In this document: positions 46,798 to 57,910 of the stretch, in pieces
Layout of the letters: each line of letters begins with the position of its first letter
Position numbering within the stretch: position 1 is the stretch's first letter
NCBI GenBank assembly: GCA_019321725.1
Contig: CM033122.1
Span: 16,518,274-16,582,273, forward strand
From: Paulownia fortunei
Taxonomy: Eukaryota > Streptophyta > Magnoliopsida > Lamiales > Paulowniaceae
Direction: 5' to 3'
DNA length: 64,000 nucleotides
Made by a program: the position numbers and the translations under genes
Notes under the pieces: model-generated
Databases searched by the model: none
What the model saw: the letters and a program-made list of their open reading frames with translations, nothing else
What the model was told of the DNA's origin: nothing

Positions 46798-48190
46798 CAA
46801 CTTTTACGCAGAAAAAGCATCGAGATACGAGAGTCACACATAGTGACAAACTCAAATATTATATAGAGGAGATTGGGAGGATACTAATCACATTTCGCAT
46901 GGATCCTCCTTTATGACGGAGCTTGGTGTAGCAGTGAAAAAGTTTGCACCGTTACAAGTGGCTGATTAGAAGCACATTACAGAGGAGCAGAAGAGGCTCA
47001 TATTTGATCGGTTGTCGGTTAGTATAATTAACTATCTTATTTGTCGATTAACTTTCTCTTTGTTATATTAAATGTAAACATATATTTTTTTTTGTAGGCT
47101 ATGTTTACTGTAAACTTTGGCACATGACCAAAATCAGTTAAGAAAGAGACCGACAGGCTGATGAGTGCTCAATATAAGGACAACTGTCAGGAGATGCACA
47201 AACACTACAAAAATCTCTCAGACCTACCTTGGGAGGAGGGACTGAAACATATGCCTCATGATTTCTGTGAGATTGAGGCGGATTGGGAGTATATATGTAC
47301 ATTATTCGAGTCAGAGGAGTTTAAGGTAAATTTAATACTAAGTTTTAGCTAATTGATTTAATAAAATCTTATATTTATTAATTAACTTTATGATGTTTAC
47401 TGCTTTCCACAAATCGAGCAAAGTTGTTTTATAATCATCGCGGAGGTTCAAAGTCCTTTGTACAGTACAGTTACGATGGTGTAAGTATATAAAATCTTAA
47501 GTTTTATTTAAATAATTATTTTATTCGATAAGTAACATATGACATGTTATTTCTAGACCGATGAAACTATTAGAAAAGACCGGATTACCATTTTTAATAA
47601 AATTCACTACAGCACTACGAAGGGTTAGGTAGGAGATAGAGCTCAGTACACATATGTAAGTAATTAATTCATTCAATTGCTTCTTTTTAATTTATTTAAA
47701 ACTAAATATGTTGACATATTTATTAATTTTAGGATAAGATGGTGCGACTTCAAGAGGAGAACTGAGAGTCACAAGCTCACACAGATATCGGGGATGATGC
47801 TCACACCTTAGACGACGTACAAATTGTTGATAGAATGTGTGACCAGGTCTTCGGTACACGTTTGGGGTACGTGCGTAGGCTTGAAAATAGGTCCACGCCT
47901 CTCAAGTCGACTACTTCTGATGCTAAATCATCCAGGCCAACCAATAGAGCGCTTAGAGATCAGATTCATATGATACATAAGGAGTTAGTAGGCACCAAGA
48001 GCGAGCTAGCAGACACGAGGACCGAGCTACCGATTTATAAAAACAGATTGCATGTCATGGAGTCACAACAAGCCATGATTCTACATTTCTTAATAAGATG
48101 TCTCTCGGTGCATCGCAAGCGATATAGTCGGTGAGCGAGCAGCAGCCATCCTCCTCACCTCCATCCCGGCCTCCACCGCCTCAAACTTAA
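46798..48190 (+). pseudogene. CACTA Transposase_24-type (Ptta/En/Spm) gene, degraded
   Basis: Several exon-like pieces lie on the plus strand. One near 46980-47040 reads EEQKRLIFDRLS. One at 47101-47324 contains KSVKKETDRLMSAQY, then KHYKNLSDLPWEE and CEIEADWEYICTLFESEEFK. One near 47425-47480 reads FYNHRGGSKSFVQYSYDG. One at 47735-48134 contains DQVFGTRLGYVRRLENRS and a long helical, probably coiled-coil tail (IHMIHKELVGTKSELADTRT). The order and motifs fit the plant Transposase_24 family; the introns have plausible GT/AG borders. In-frame stops (for example near 46914-46970) and shifts suggest it is broken. It presumably bound the element's subterminal repeats. Confidence 0.75.
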
Positions 48191-48744
48191 TTTTGTGTAA
48201 ATATTTCAATTTTGTACAGTTATTCATACTTTTTTTATAGATTAATTATTATGTCAATGTTATTCATATTAGTCGTTGATGTTGTTTTGATATATACGAT
48301 TATGTTTAATATATAGTAGTGATTTATTTCTATTTCTATTTTTGGTTTGTTATTATGCAGTCATGACTGGAACAACACCTGGAGATTCTCATTTAGGTGT
48401 ATTAGACTTCTGTCTAATTTGTATATGGAGGTATTTTACTTTTAATGTTGACTTTTATAATGGTTTGTTTAATGATTCATTTGTATAATTTGTGTATATA
48501 TTGGTTTCTTTAATATACAATAAGTTTTTTAATGAAATGTCTTTTAGTTAATGATATTTAGATTGTTGGAATGATAAATATGTTGTGAATGGTTGTTGGA
48601 TATGTTATGGGAGTTGTTGAATATTTGTAAATAGTTGTGACAAACAGACTGTGAATTTGTTATTTAAAGTAGGATATAATTTGGATTTGTTGTTTAAAAT
48701 AGGATAAAATGATCGAAATAAAAAAATAATTTTAAAAAAAATAA

Positions 48745-49215
48745 TATTAGCGACAAATTTTCAGAATTCGTTGCTAAGATTTTTCTATTTTTAAATATTT
48801 TATTAACTTAGCGACGAATACTGACAATTCATCGCTAAGATTTTTTCATACTTTTTTGAATATTTTATTAACTCAGCGACGAAGTTTGGATATTAGTCGC
48901 TAAGTGTAGCGACGAAAATGCTAATTTCGTCACTAAAGATAAAGTTGTCTATTTAATATTTATTTTTTTTTAAATATTTTAGCAACGAAAGTCTTAGATT
49001 GCGTTGCTAAGTTATTATTTAGTGACAATTTTTTTAATTTTAGCAACAAAATTTTTCGTAGCTAAACTTTGCAACGTTCGCCAATATTTTTGTTGCCAAA
49101 ATATTTTTTGACGGTTTTATTGCGGCGACTTTAGCAATTGAATTTTATCGTTGTTAAAACATATTAGCGATGAAAAAATCTTTGTTAACGACGAAATTTC
49201 TCATCGCTAAAATAT
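48745..49215. repeat. 3' subterminal repeat region of the CACTA element
   Basis: More copies of the AGCGACGAAA/TTCGTCGCTAA motif in both orientations, mirroring the 5' subterminal region, up to 15 bp from the TAGTG end. Confidence 0.88.
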
Positions 49216-49720
49216 AAATTTCTAATAGTGTTAGATCGAACTAAGTTAAAAGGCTACTTAAAAACATCTCAACTTCAATATATGCTGGGAGTAAGGTTGA
49301 ATCTCCATTCTTGAACCCATAACAATGAGAGACTGTCATTAATACTTATTTCTATTAGAATACCAACTTTTATTGTCAAACGTAAAGGGAGCTATTGTAG
49401 GATTTCTATTCAATTGATCTTTAAAAATTACCAATTTTTAGAAGCACACAACCATTTAGAAGATCCAAAGGCCCTTAGGCTGGAAAACAAACTGGTTTCT
49501 ACTATAAGAAATTTCAAATAGAATATCTAGTGGACAAGAGATATTTCATACTTGTTGCTTAACTTGTATTCTCCAAATATTTTTTAGTGTACGAAATCAT
49601 TACTTCAACCTCTGTTTTTCAAATAGAGTGTACACTTTAATAATTAAGTAACAAGTTATATGACAATAATAATCCATTAGGCAAGATATCTCTCTAATAA
49701 CCCGATGAAATAAACTCAAT

Positions 49721-52700
49721 AACAGTTGATTAAGGAATTTATGTGACTATATAGATGCACAATGAGATGTGGAAAAGTGCTGGATTTATGTTTTCAAACC
49801 TTACTTTTTAGTTTTATACTATCTCAACATTGAAAAATTATATTTATTTAACTCAATCTCACTAGAGATATCACTTTTCTCCTTTTTATACTTGTCAAAC
49901 TTATATGCGCAATTTTCAAACCAATATTTCAAATTTTCAACCTTATCTTGTATTATTGAAACTCATCACTATCAACTACATTTAATTAATATTATTTTTT
50001 TTTACAAACTACATCATTACAACGTGACCACTACTTATATATCAACTTAATAAGTTATTTTTTTTTAATTTAAATATTCAAAATGAATCTTGTGTTTACT
50101 AGCTACATTTAATTAATATATTATTATTTTTAAATAATATTATTTTAGTAAAACTCATCATTTACATATCATCCTAAAAAATTATCATACATAAACTAAA
50201 TGTTCAAATTGGACTACATCAATACCAACCTCTACTATTATTATATACATAAATTATAGAAACGATGTCACTCAAAATATATAATAAAACACAACTTCAT
50301 TTCTAACACGTTTTTTCATAACAAAAATATACAAAAATAAAAATCAACTAAATATTTTTCGCTAGAAATTATTCATCCAAACACATTCTCAATTTTTAGA
50401 TAAAAACCAATACAACCTTGAAAACTTCACTAAAAATGTTAAAATTTGAAAATGAAAATGATAACATAAACATCGTCAATCTTTTTCAACTTTCACATGT
50501 GACAACCGTGAAATTTTGGTGGGCAATAATTAACACAATAAGAGTGAAAATGATGCGTTTCAATAATGGAAGAACAAAGAGAATAAATCTTCTCTTGTGG
50601 ACTGCACACTGGTTTGATTTTGGATAAAAAGTGACTCCATTTTGTAACAAGAAAACCCCAAGGAAACAACCATTTTTCACAGGAAATTGCAAACACTAAA
50701 TATAATTTACACCAATGAGATGGAGAACTTAAATGAGCAGAAAAGAGTAACTTCAAGTCTAGTTGACACTAATTCAAGCAAATTTAAAATAGAATTCAGC
50801 TAAAATTTAAATTACTACATAGAAATTGCAATCCTAAAATTCATAAAAAAGAAACATGGAAACCACAGAGAAAATTCTTGAAGTAGAAAGAGCAAATATA
50901 GCAGCATTACTTCTATCTTTACGTACTTTTATTTTTACGTACAAACCCATTAAAGAAAAAAGGAGCAAAAGAAAATACGTACAATTCGAGGTGGAAGTAG
51001 AAAATCATGGAAAGAGATATCATAAGAGTTGATGACATTTCATACATGAGGAGCGAATCCAATTGTGAGTTGAGTATTTTGGAGAAAATAGATTCAAGTG
51101 AGACAAAAACATGGAGATTGCACCAATTATTTGGCGCTATAATTCCTTCCATGTGATTTTCTTTATTTTTTGAATTAATAAATAAAATTTTCCTGAGGTG
51201 ATATATTATTGGATAATGTGAATCGCAAGCTAAGATAACTTAATAATGTTAATCTCATATAACCTAAATGATATTTTATTTGTATCATGACTTTTTATTA
51301 TTTAAGAAAAAATTAAAATACAAAATTTATATATGTTAATAAAATTTGCGAACGTTTATATGTTAATAATGTTCTTAAACTTGACCATTTTTGCAAATTA
51401 AATAAAAACTTGGTAAAGGACATAAAATTATTGTGCAAATACAACACCTTTATGTTTTAACTATACATGAAAATATTATTTTATTTGTGAAATTTAGAGT
51501 GTCATGTGTGTATTATTGCAGTTTAGTTGGAACAAAAAAAATTCGTATGACACTCGTTTAATATACACACGAATAATGAAATCTCTTAGTTTCATACATA
51601 TATGTTATGAGCTCAACAATAATACTAGTACTTTTAATTAAATCTAATATTTTATATGTATTTTTTATTATACTTGACACATAATACTATTTTTAGATTT
51701 AAAAACTAATGAATTATAGTAAAATTACTTATAATACTAAGTTAATATTGTACAATTAGAAATATAATTCCTAGTAATTATAAAGATATTAGCTCTTGTT
51801 GATAGTTATCTGTATATTGTATCGTAACATGAAATTAAATCGTGGAGTACATAGAAAATAATTGTGTAATTTAATAGTTTGTATGAACATTGTACATGTA
51901 AAAATAATACAAATAATATTATATTTATTTTTTCTCTAGCTATGGAGTATAGAAAAATAGAGCCGTTTTAAGCCATGAAGTGTCTTCTCTTAAGGTCGTT
52001 GCCACCCCAAGACATATTCTATTAAAGGTGTTTATGGAACATAAATCATGTCAGGGTGAGACATCACCATTCCTAGATTCAGGTAATGGGACAGACATGT
52101 CGTTAACTAAACAATCAAGTATAAAACTATATTTCAAATAATAAAATCTTTGAAATAAATCAATTTAATTTAAGAGAAATCAAAGAAATGACATCAATTC
52201 AAATTCTAAGTTTTCCAGTTGAGAGAGATATTGGGAGATATCAAGGATTTAGAGAGGCTTTGGTTCGTGAGACCGTTAGAGAGGAAGGGGTAATGTGAAG
52301 ATAGGTTAAAAAAATTCTTTTTTTATCAATTATTATTAACAAAAATAAAAAGATGTTTGATTATCAACAATTCTATTAATCTTCAAGATGACTACAAATT
52401 TATTATTATAGATGAGAAATAATTTAATTTTGGGGATTTTCCATGACGTATATATCACGAAATTCACTCTTTACTAATATTATGGATTGGTTAATAATTT
52501 TTTTCTAAATTATTTTTCTTCCTGATATAATTAGTTATTACTAGTTATTTATATATTTGATCGTAGCTAGTGTACTGAGATATATTATCTTGTATAGAAC
52601 TTAGTTAATTAATGACATTATTATATTAATTTTATTAGCATTTTTCCTAAATTGTTAAATGAAATAACTATATTTTGGATAAAGAGTTAATTTCTATGTT

Positions 52701-53824
52701 CATTATTAAACTATACATTTGCTTATATTTAAGTATTTTAAGTTTATAATAATTATCTTGAGCAAAGGTTATATGGAACAAAAAATAAAATAGTACATTT
52801 ACAATACTGCAAGATTTTCTGTCAATTTTTAAATGGTTAACTTTAACTCAACTTTATTGTTACAAGATAATATTTTATTTATCAAATTCTACTTGTAATT
52901 TATTATATCCTTTTAATAAATTTGATTATATTCTTTTAACAGTGATAATATCATCTGGACATTAATACCATCAGCTTTTTTAGTGACAATCTTAAAGTTA
53001 ACAATAAAAAAAGTTACTGACTCGAAATGTTATCACTATTTGAAATTGTATTAATGCTAAAATTTATTTCCCATCAGCAATACAAAATTATGCCAAACAT
53101 TTGGTGATGAAAAATTGTAATAAAAGACAAAATTATCACTAATAATCATCACTAATGTGTCATTTGAGAAATTATTTCATTTAAGAATTTGTCATTTGAG
53201 AAATTACCTTATCCATGTTTGGACATTTACTAAAATTCAAACTTGATATTGGCTGTCAAAGAGTGCTCATAAGGAAAAGATAGATTTGGAGAGGTGTTTT
53301 GCGATAATGTATTGAAAAATATAATGTATTATGAGGAAAATATATTGAAGTGCATGATATATATTTGATTTTATCCTGAGATAAGTAAAATATTTTGAAA
53401 AAATAAAGAAGTTCTTATCCAGAAAAGCTATGCATAGTTTTTCATTAATATATTTTTAATTTTGATTTTAAGGTTTCCTTTTTCTTGAAACAAAAGTTAA
53501 CCAAACATTATTTTATAAGTAATGAACAACAACTCACAGAAGTATCTGATTTGAAATGTTTTTGTCAAATATCTTCTTCGTTTTGTATGACAAATGTTAC
53601 ATCAATAATCTTGGTTGATTCTTTCCATTACTACTACACAAGAGACTGATCAAAGTGTCTATTTTAAAGTAGGTGATATGGAATAGATAATTATAAATGG
53701 TTGTTTGATATGGTCAGAATTTTTAATTATGTTATTTGTTGTCACAAATCATTACCATCTTGGAACTTCTTTCATGTGTGAGTGTATTTCTATGTGATCT
53801 TTCAAAATAGATAATAATAACAAC
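49721..53824. other. AT-rich intergenic sequence
   Basis: No gene is supported over about 4.1 kb. A less AT-rich stretch at 50390-51150 has short frames on both strands without recognisable motifs. The 51960-52310 stretch is also somewhat GC-richer. A MITE-like segment lies at 53270-53500 (inverse of the 2365-2560 family). Confidence 0.55.
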
Positions 53825-54590
53825 TTCTTAGTCTTATAACTTGGAAATTGACCATTATATATTACTGAAATTAAATGTGTCACACAGTATTTTTATAATT
53901 GAATCAATAATTGAATTGATCTTGTCAGTTTAATCGGTCGAACTGATTCAATATCCGATAGATCTAATAATAATTAATTATTATTTTTATTACATTATGT
54001 AAAATGGTAATGTAATAAATTAATTATTATGTAATAAATTTTAAAAGTCCAAAAGAAAAATAAATAACCAATAGAAAAACACATTTAATAAATTTTAAAA
54101 TTCAAATAACCATATAATTTTAACCAAATGCCAAATTAAAACTTCCTCGAAAAAAAAAGTCAATTTTTGATTGATTTCATTGGATTTTTGATCGATTTTT
54201 GATTATATATAGTCAAATGATTCAGATCGAATACCGATTCTTGTTTGAATCGATCTGCACGATTTTAAAAAAACTTGTGTCATAGAATTTTTTAAAAGTT
54301 TTCAACTTAGCACATTTTCATTATATTCCAAATATATCGCCATTCCAATGTTAAAACCCAAACTAAAATATTATTCTCAAAAACAATTTTTTCTCATTCC
54401 ACTAAAAAAAACTGGTTTTGTAAAATGCAACCAAATGGCTCTACATATATAATTTGGATTTCTTTCTCTTTTTTCCACGAATCAACATATTCTTTCTACT
54501 CCTAATATCTTTTTTAGAACATTTGAAAATAAGTTTTAATTTTTAAAATAATTTTTTTTTCAAAAAATAAACTAACTTTCACTTAAAAGT
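53825..54590. repeat. Dispersed repeat copy 1, interrupted by a MITE
   Basis: Matches 61635-61992 in the same orientation: TTATAACT(T/G)GGAAATTGA, AAATGTGTCACA, then (after the insert at 53888-54275) TTTTCAACTTA, ACTAAAATATTATTCTCAAAAA, and GCTCTACATATATAATTT(G/A)GA. The right-hand copy lacks the insert and shows the continuous order. Confidence 0.82.
53888..54275. mobile_element. MITE, GATCGAACCGA family, copy 2
   Basis: Inserted into the dispersed repeat between TGTGTCACA (53877-53885) and TGTGTCATA (about 54278-54286), which look like a 9-bp target duplication with one change. A 9-bp duplication suggests the MULE superfamily. Interior words (TTATTACATTATGTAAAATGG, TAATTATTATGTAATAAATTTTA, GATTTTTGATCGATTTTTGA) parallel copy 1 at 35125-35550. 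Confidence 0.7.
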
Positions 54591-54961
54591 AAGCCTGTGA
54601 CAAGTAACAAACAACCGTTATTTTTAAAATCAACAGCACAAAAACACAACAAGCTTTTACTTTTTGAACTCTAATTTAAATTTCAATTAGATGAAATAGA
54701 TACTGAGGGATCACAGGGTAGGAACCAAGCCTCTCTCAATTATAAGAAAAATAAATAAAATAATAATAACATATATGCAAAGATACAAGACTATTTAAAA
54801 TATTAAAAGAGGATTTTAAAAAATTGATGAATATTTTATGTTTAATCTACTCTCCAAATTGTAAGCAATTATTCTTTCAATTTTGTTTTGTGAAATTAAA
54901 ATCAAAAACAACTTTGAAACACTTCATCTCTCCCCTAAAAAAAAAACATGTAGTTAAATAT
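54591..54961. other. Intergenic sequence
   Basis: AT-rich, with no gene or recognised element. Confidence 0.55.
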
Positions 54962-56003
54962 AGTTTGCATTATAAAGTATAGCCCTATTTCAAATATCCC
55001 CTGAACTTTCAAAATCTTCAATTACCCCTGAACATTCGAATTTTGTTGGACAAAAATACTCTTTATCTTATTATACAGTTTACACCCTTGAATAATGATA
55101 CTCTCATCATTTAGCCCCTGAGCATTAAAATTTAAAATAAAAATTAAGAAAATAAATTCAAAACCAAACTTGGAACAACATTAAATTTATTAAGAATAAT
55201 AGAGAAATTGAAAACCAAACATAGGACAATAAATTTAAAGCCGTAGAAATGTGATTTTCTAAAAAGAATAATTCTTTTCTGTTAATTATATATATATATA
55301 TATATAGGTTTTAAAAGAAAATTACTTGAGCTAGGCTCTGATTGATTCCAATTTCAATGAATCAAGGGTTCGAACAAATCTGTCTGGTCGCTCAACCTTA
55401 TGAAAGGTCTACGGGGAAATGTGGCAAGCACAGAACAGTGAATTATTTATCCTTATTATTGAGATTAGTCAAACTATTTTAATAAACTTTGAAACGAGAG
55501 AGACATAAACTGAATTCTTCATAATTCTTTTATGCAGTCAAAATGTTTGTACTGGTAATTAATTTAGTCAATATGACGTACATAAGTTAGACCCAAATAA
55601 CTTTAGCAATAGCAATTGTTGAATTTATTAGAATATAATGTCAAATACTTTATCAAGCTTTGAATAGGTTATCAAATGGTTGAGTCGCTCTATTTTCATT
55701 TCCTGGTCTGGTAAATTCATAATTTCTTCTATTAGAAATTTATTGTCATAATGTTTGATTTGTATTTTTCTATTATTCTTACAGATTTATGTTGTCCCAA
55801 GTTTGATTTTGAATTTGTTTTCTATAATTTGGTTTTGAATTTTAATGTTTAAGGGAGTCGTACTTCAGGGGTCCAAACTATACGATGAACTAAGAGTGTT
55901 TTTGTCAAATAAAATTAGGCTGTTGAACAATATGGGGTAATTAAAGAATTTAATAAATTCAGGGCATATTTGATTTAGGATCTATACTTTGGGTGCAAAT
56001 TGT
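54962..56003. mobile_element. Foldback / long-TIR element, about 1.04 kb
   Basis: The left arm (54962-55255) and right arm (55725-56003) are inverse copies. The outer ends are TTTGCATTATAAAGTATAG and its partner CTATACTTTGGGTGCAAA. Inward are TTCAAATAT.CCCTGAA, TTCAATTACCCC, AATTTTGTTGGACAAAAATA, then AAAACCAAACTTGG and ACAATAAATTT. No transposase lies between the arms. The middle carries a TA run (55286-55306) and a stretch with GGGTTCGAAC that may be a SINE scrap. Confidence 0.8.
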
Positions 56004-56151
56004 ATTTTAACTCTAAAATAAATATGTAAGTCACCAAAAGCAACTAAGCTCGCAAACTATTTTAATTGAAAAAAATTCAAGCAAATAGTTCTCTTTAATC
56101 TGGTTGTCATGAAATTTCAATAAATATTAGGACTTAATATATAAACCCTCC

Positions 56152-57190
56152 CTAAACTTGATCTACAGTCACAAGTGCCTCCCCTTCTTCCCTAAACTTA
56201 CAAATATAATATTTATTCTTTAAATAAAATATATGAACCCTCTTAAACTTCGCTTTGCTCGGGGTAACATAACATGTTGTACCCAAATCAACCCACCAAG
56301 TATAGTTCACTTGATTAGCAAGACAAATTTCTGTAAGAACAGCTATTAAGTCATTTTTTACCAAATTTGTTTCATCATCCTTCTTTAGTTCTTCTGTCCC
56401 TTTCGATGATGACATACTCTAGACAAATTAGTAGGCTTGCCACAAAGTCTCTTCTTTTTCTTATTGGCATTTCCATTTTCTTCATTCTTGTTAGAATTGA
56501 TTTTTTTCTTCTTCTTAGATTTTCCTTAGTTTCCTTTGGAAGTTTCTTAAAGGTTTTTTCTCTTCCACATGATTCACATCATCATTCTTCTAAAATATTG
56601 AACCATCCTTTTAAGACTCTTATTATCAATTTGGATGCCTTGAAAAAGTTCATTTAAAGAAATAGACTTTTTATACTTCAATTTTTTTTATAATCTTTTT
56701 ATGAAGGAGAAAGATTACCAATGACAATAGGAACTCTAGAAGTTTTGGAAATATATTTATCTACATCAGCACACTCAAACTCAGTATTATTGAATTCATT
56801 CATTTGATCAATATCTGACGTGGTGTCCATCATCTTGTATTTCACATACTTGTTCGCCATAAAGTATTCAACATCTTTATTGACATACCTCCTCTTAATA
56901 GCATTTCAAATTTCAACAGCGATTATGTGGATATGGAAAATGTTGAATAGAGTTATGTTCAGGGACTATAGGATGGTGAAACGATAAATGAAAGTCATCA
57001 TCCTTCCATTTCTCCACTTTTTCTATGGCGTCTATTTTTTGTGATGCTGGTGCTTCCTTCCAAGTCCATCACCTCTTTTAGATAAGTTTCAGTCAACAAA
57101 TAAAGTACCTTTGCAGTTGTTAAAAGGTATTTCATCTTCAAACTTCAATGCTTGATTGAGACATTCTAGTTTGTCTCCATCATGTAGTTG
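56152..57190 (-). pseudogene. Second copia element fragment: gag and start of protease
   Basis: On the minus strand, in order: a leader-like LTTAKVLYLLTETYLKEV near 57070-57130; KYKMMDTTSDIDQMNEFNN near 56780-56860 (gag-polypeptide family); a decayed zinc knuckle LCGKPTNLSRVCHHRKG near 56390-56440; and NYTWWVDLGTTCYVTPSKAK near 56250-56310, the protease start, with Leu replacing the Ser/Thr after the catalytic Asp. Frameshifts and stops lie between them. Nothing of integrase or polymerase follows before 56003, where the foldback element ends. Lineage differs from the 2948-7962 copia. Confidence 0.75.
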
Positions 57191-57599
57191 CACCTTTATC
57201 AAAATAGACTCCATTGTAGATATCTCTATACCTCAAAATTGTTATATAATAGAAAGTGGGTGTGGAGATTTTTTTTGGAAAAACACAAGGTTTACGCTCT
57301 ATATGAAAGCAGAAATTAATATAAGCACACCCCAAAAAGATATTATCTTTAAAGTATAAATTTACCTCACTATGGTGTAAATGATTTTCAAGAAATCCAC
57401 ATTTAGGATGCAAAGCCTATAACATGAAATTTCAAAGGTTATATTCCTTAGAAATTTTAGAACAGAACTGCACCAAGTTTTAGAAATAAATATCTTCAAA
57501 AGTAGAAGACAAAATGAAAAACTCTATTTTAAGAGAGATGATAAATCTTGTTAATTCATAAATTAAATTTTGTTGAGGTAAAAGTGTTTATAGACTTCC

Positions 57600-57910
57600 A
57601 AAAGTTGTCTTCAACCATCATATCCTCGTCCAAAGAGTGTCTTTTAATGTAAAGATACATTTTTTTGTCCAAAGATTGTGCTGTGGTGTAAAGACATATT
57701 TCTATTGAAAGATTGCATTGTTTTTGTCCAAATGATGTCTTTTGTTGTAAAGACACGTTTCTATCGAAAAATTGCAATAGTTGATTGGTTCAGGCACTTC
57801 TTCATTGGTTCAACGATTTGTACATCTTTCTCTCTTTTATTTATTTATTTATTTCTTATGATTCAATAATTTGGACATCTTTCTCTCTTTCATTTATTTA
57901 TTTCTTATAT
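57600..57910. repeat. Short tandem repeats next to the copia fragment
   Basis: GTCCAAA(G/T)...GTCTTTT...TGTAAAGACA...TTTCTAT(T/C)GAAA.ATTGCA occurs three times at about 57629, 57667 and 57727 (copies of about 40-60 bp). Then TTGGACATCTTTCTCTCTTT-type sequence with TTTATTTATT tails occurs twice (about 57811-57855 and 57861-57905). Confidence 0.75.

Larger units (their letters stand above)
45128..49230 (+). mobile_element. CACTA (En/Spm-type) DNA transposon, 4.1 kb, probably non-autonomous
   Basis: It starts CACTACAAAAAAAAATG and ends CTAATAGTG, with the CACTA/TAGTG ends and 3-bp duplication of the superfamily. Subterminal regions (45160-45720 and 48745-49215) hold many direct and inverted copies of a TTAGCGACGAAAT-type motif, the usual binding-site arrangement for CACTA transposition proteins. 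The centre encodes only a degraded Transposase_24-type protein. No sequence resembling the larger catalytic (TNPD-type) transposase was recognised, so movement would need help from another copy. Confidence 0.93.
39468..49720. repeat. Tandem array of palindromic units carrying CACTA transposase fragments
   Basis: Two modules alternate: an arm X of about 0.85-0.95 kb and a spacer S of about 0.5-0.6 kb. The order is X-end, X' (39.6-40.43), S (40.43-41.01), X (41.01-41.87), X' (41.87-42.72), S (42.72-43.41, with SINE), X (43.41-44.23), X' (44.25-45.03), S (45.03-45.127 and 49.231-49.72, split by CACTA). X' is the reverse complement of X. Each X'-S-X unit is therefore a long hairpin, and the units repeat head to tail with a period of about 2.25-2.4 kb. 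X on the plus strand encodes pieces of a plant Ptta/En/Spm-type transposase (see 41430-41765). Confidence 0.88.

Noticed and set aside
50919..51152. 77-codon minus-strand frame in a less AT-rich stretch
   Set aside because: No recognisable motif, signal or promoter; it could be chance.
55318..55440. SINE scrap in the middle of the second foldback element (GGGTTCGAAC)
   Set aside because: Only a single box B-like word is seen, with no convincing box A, tail or duplication.
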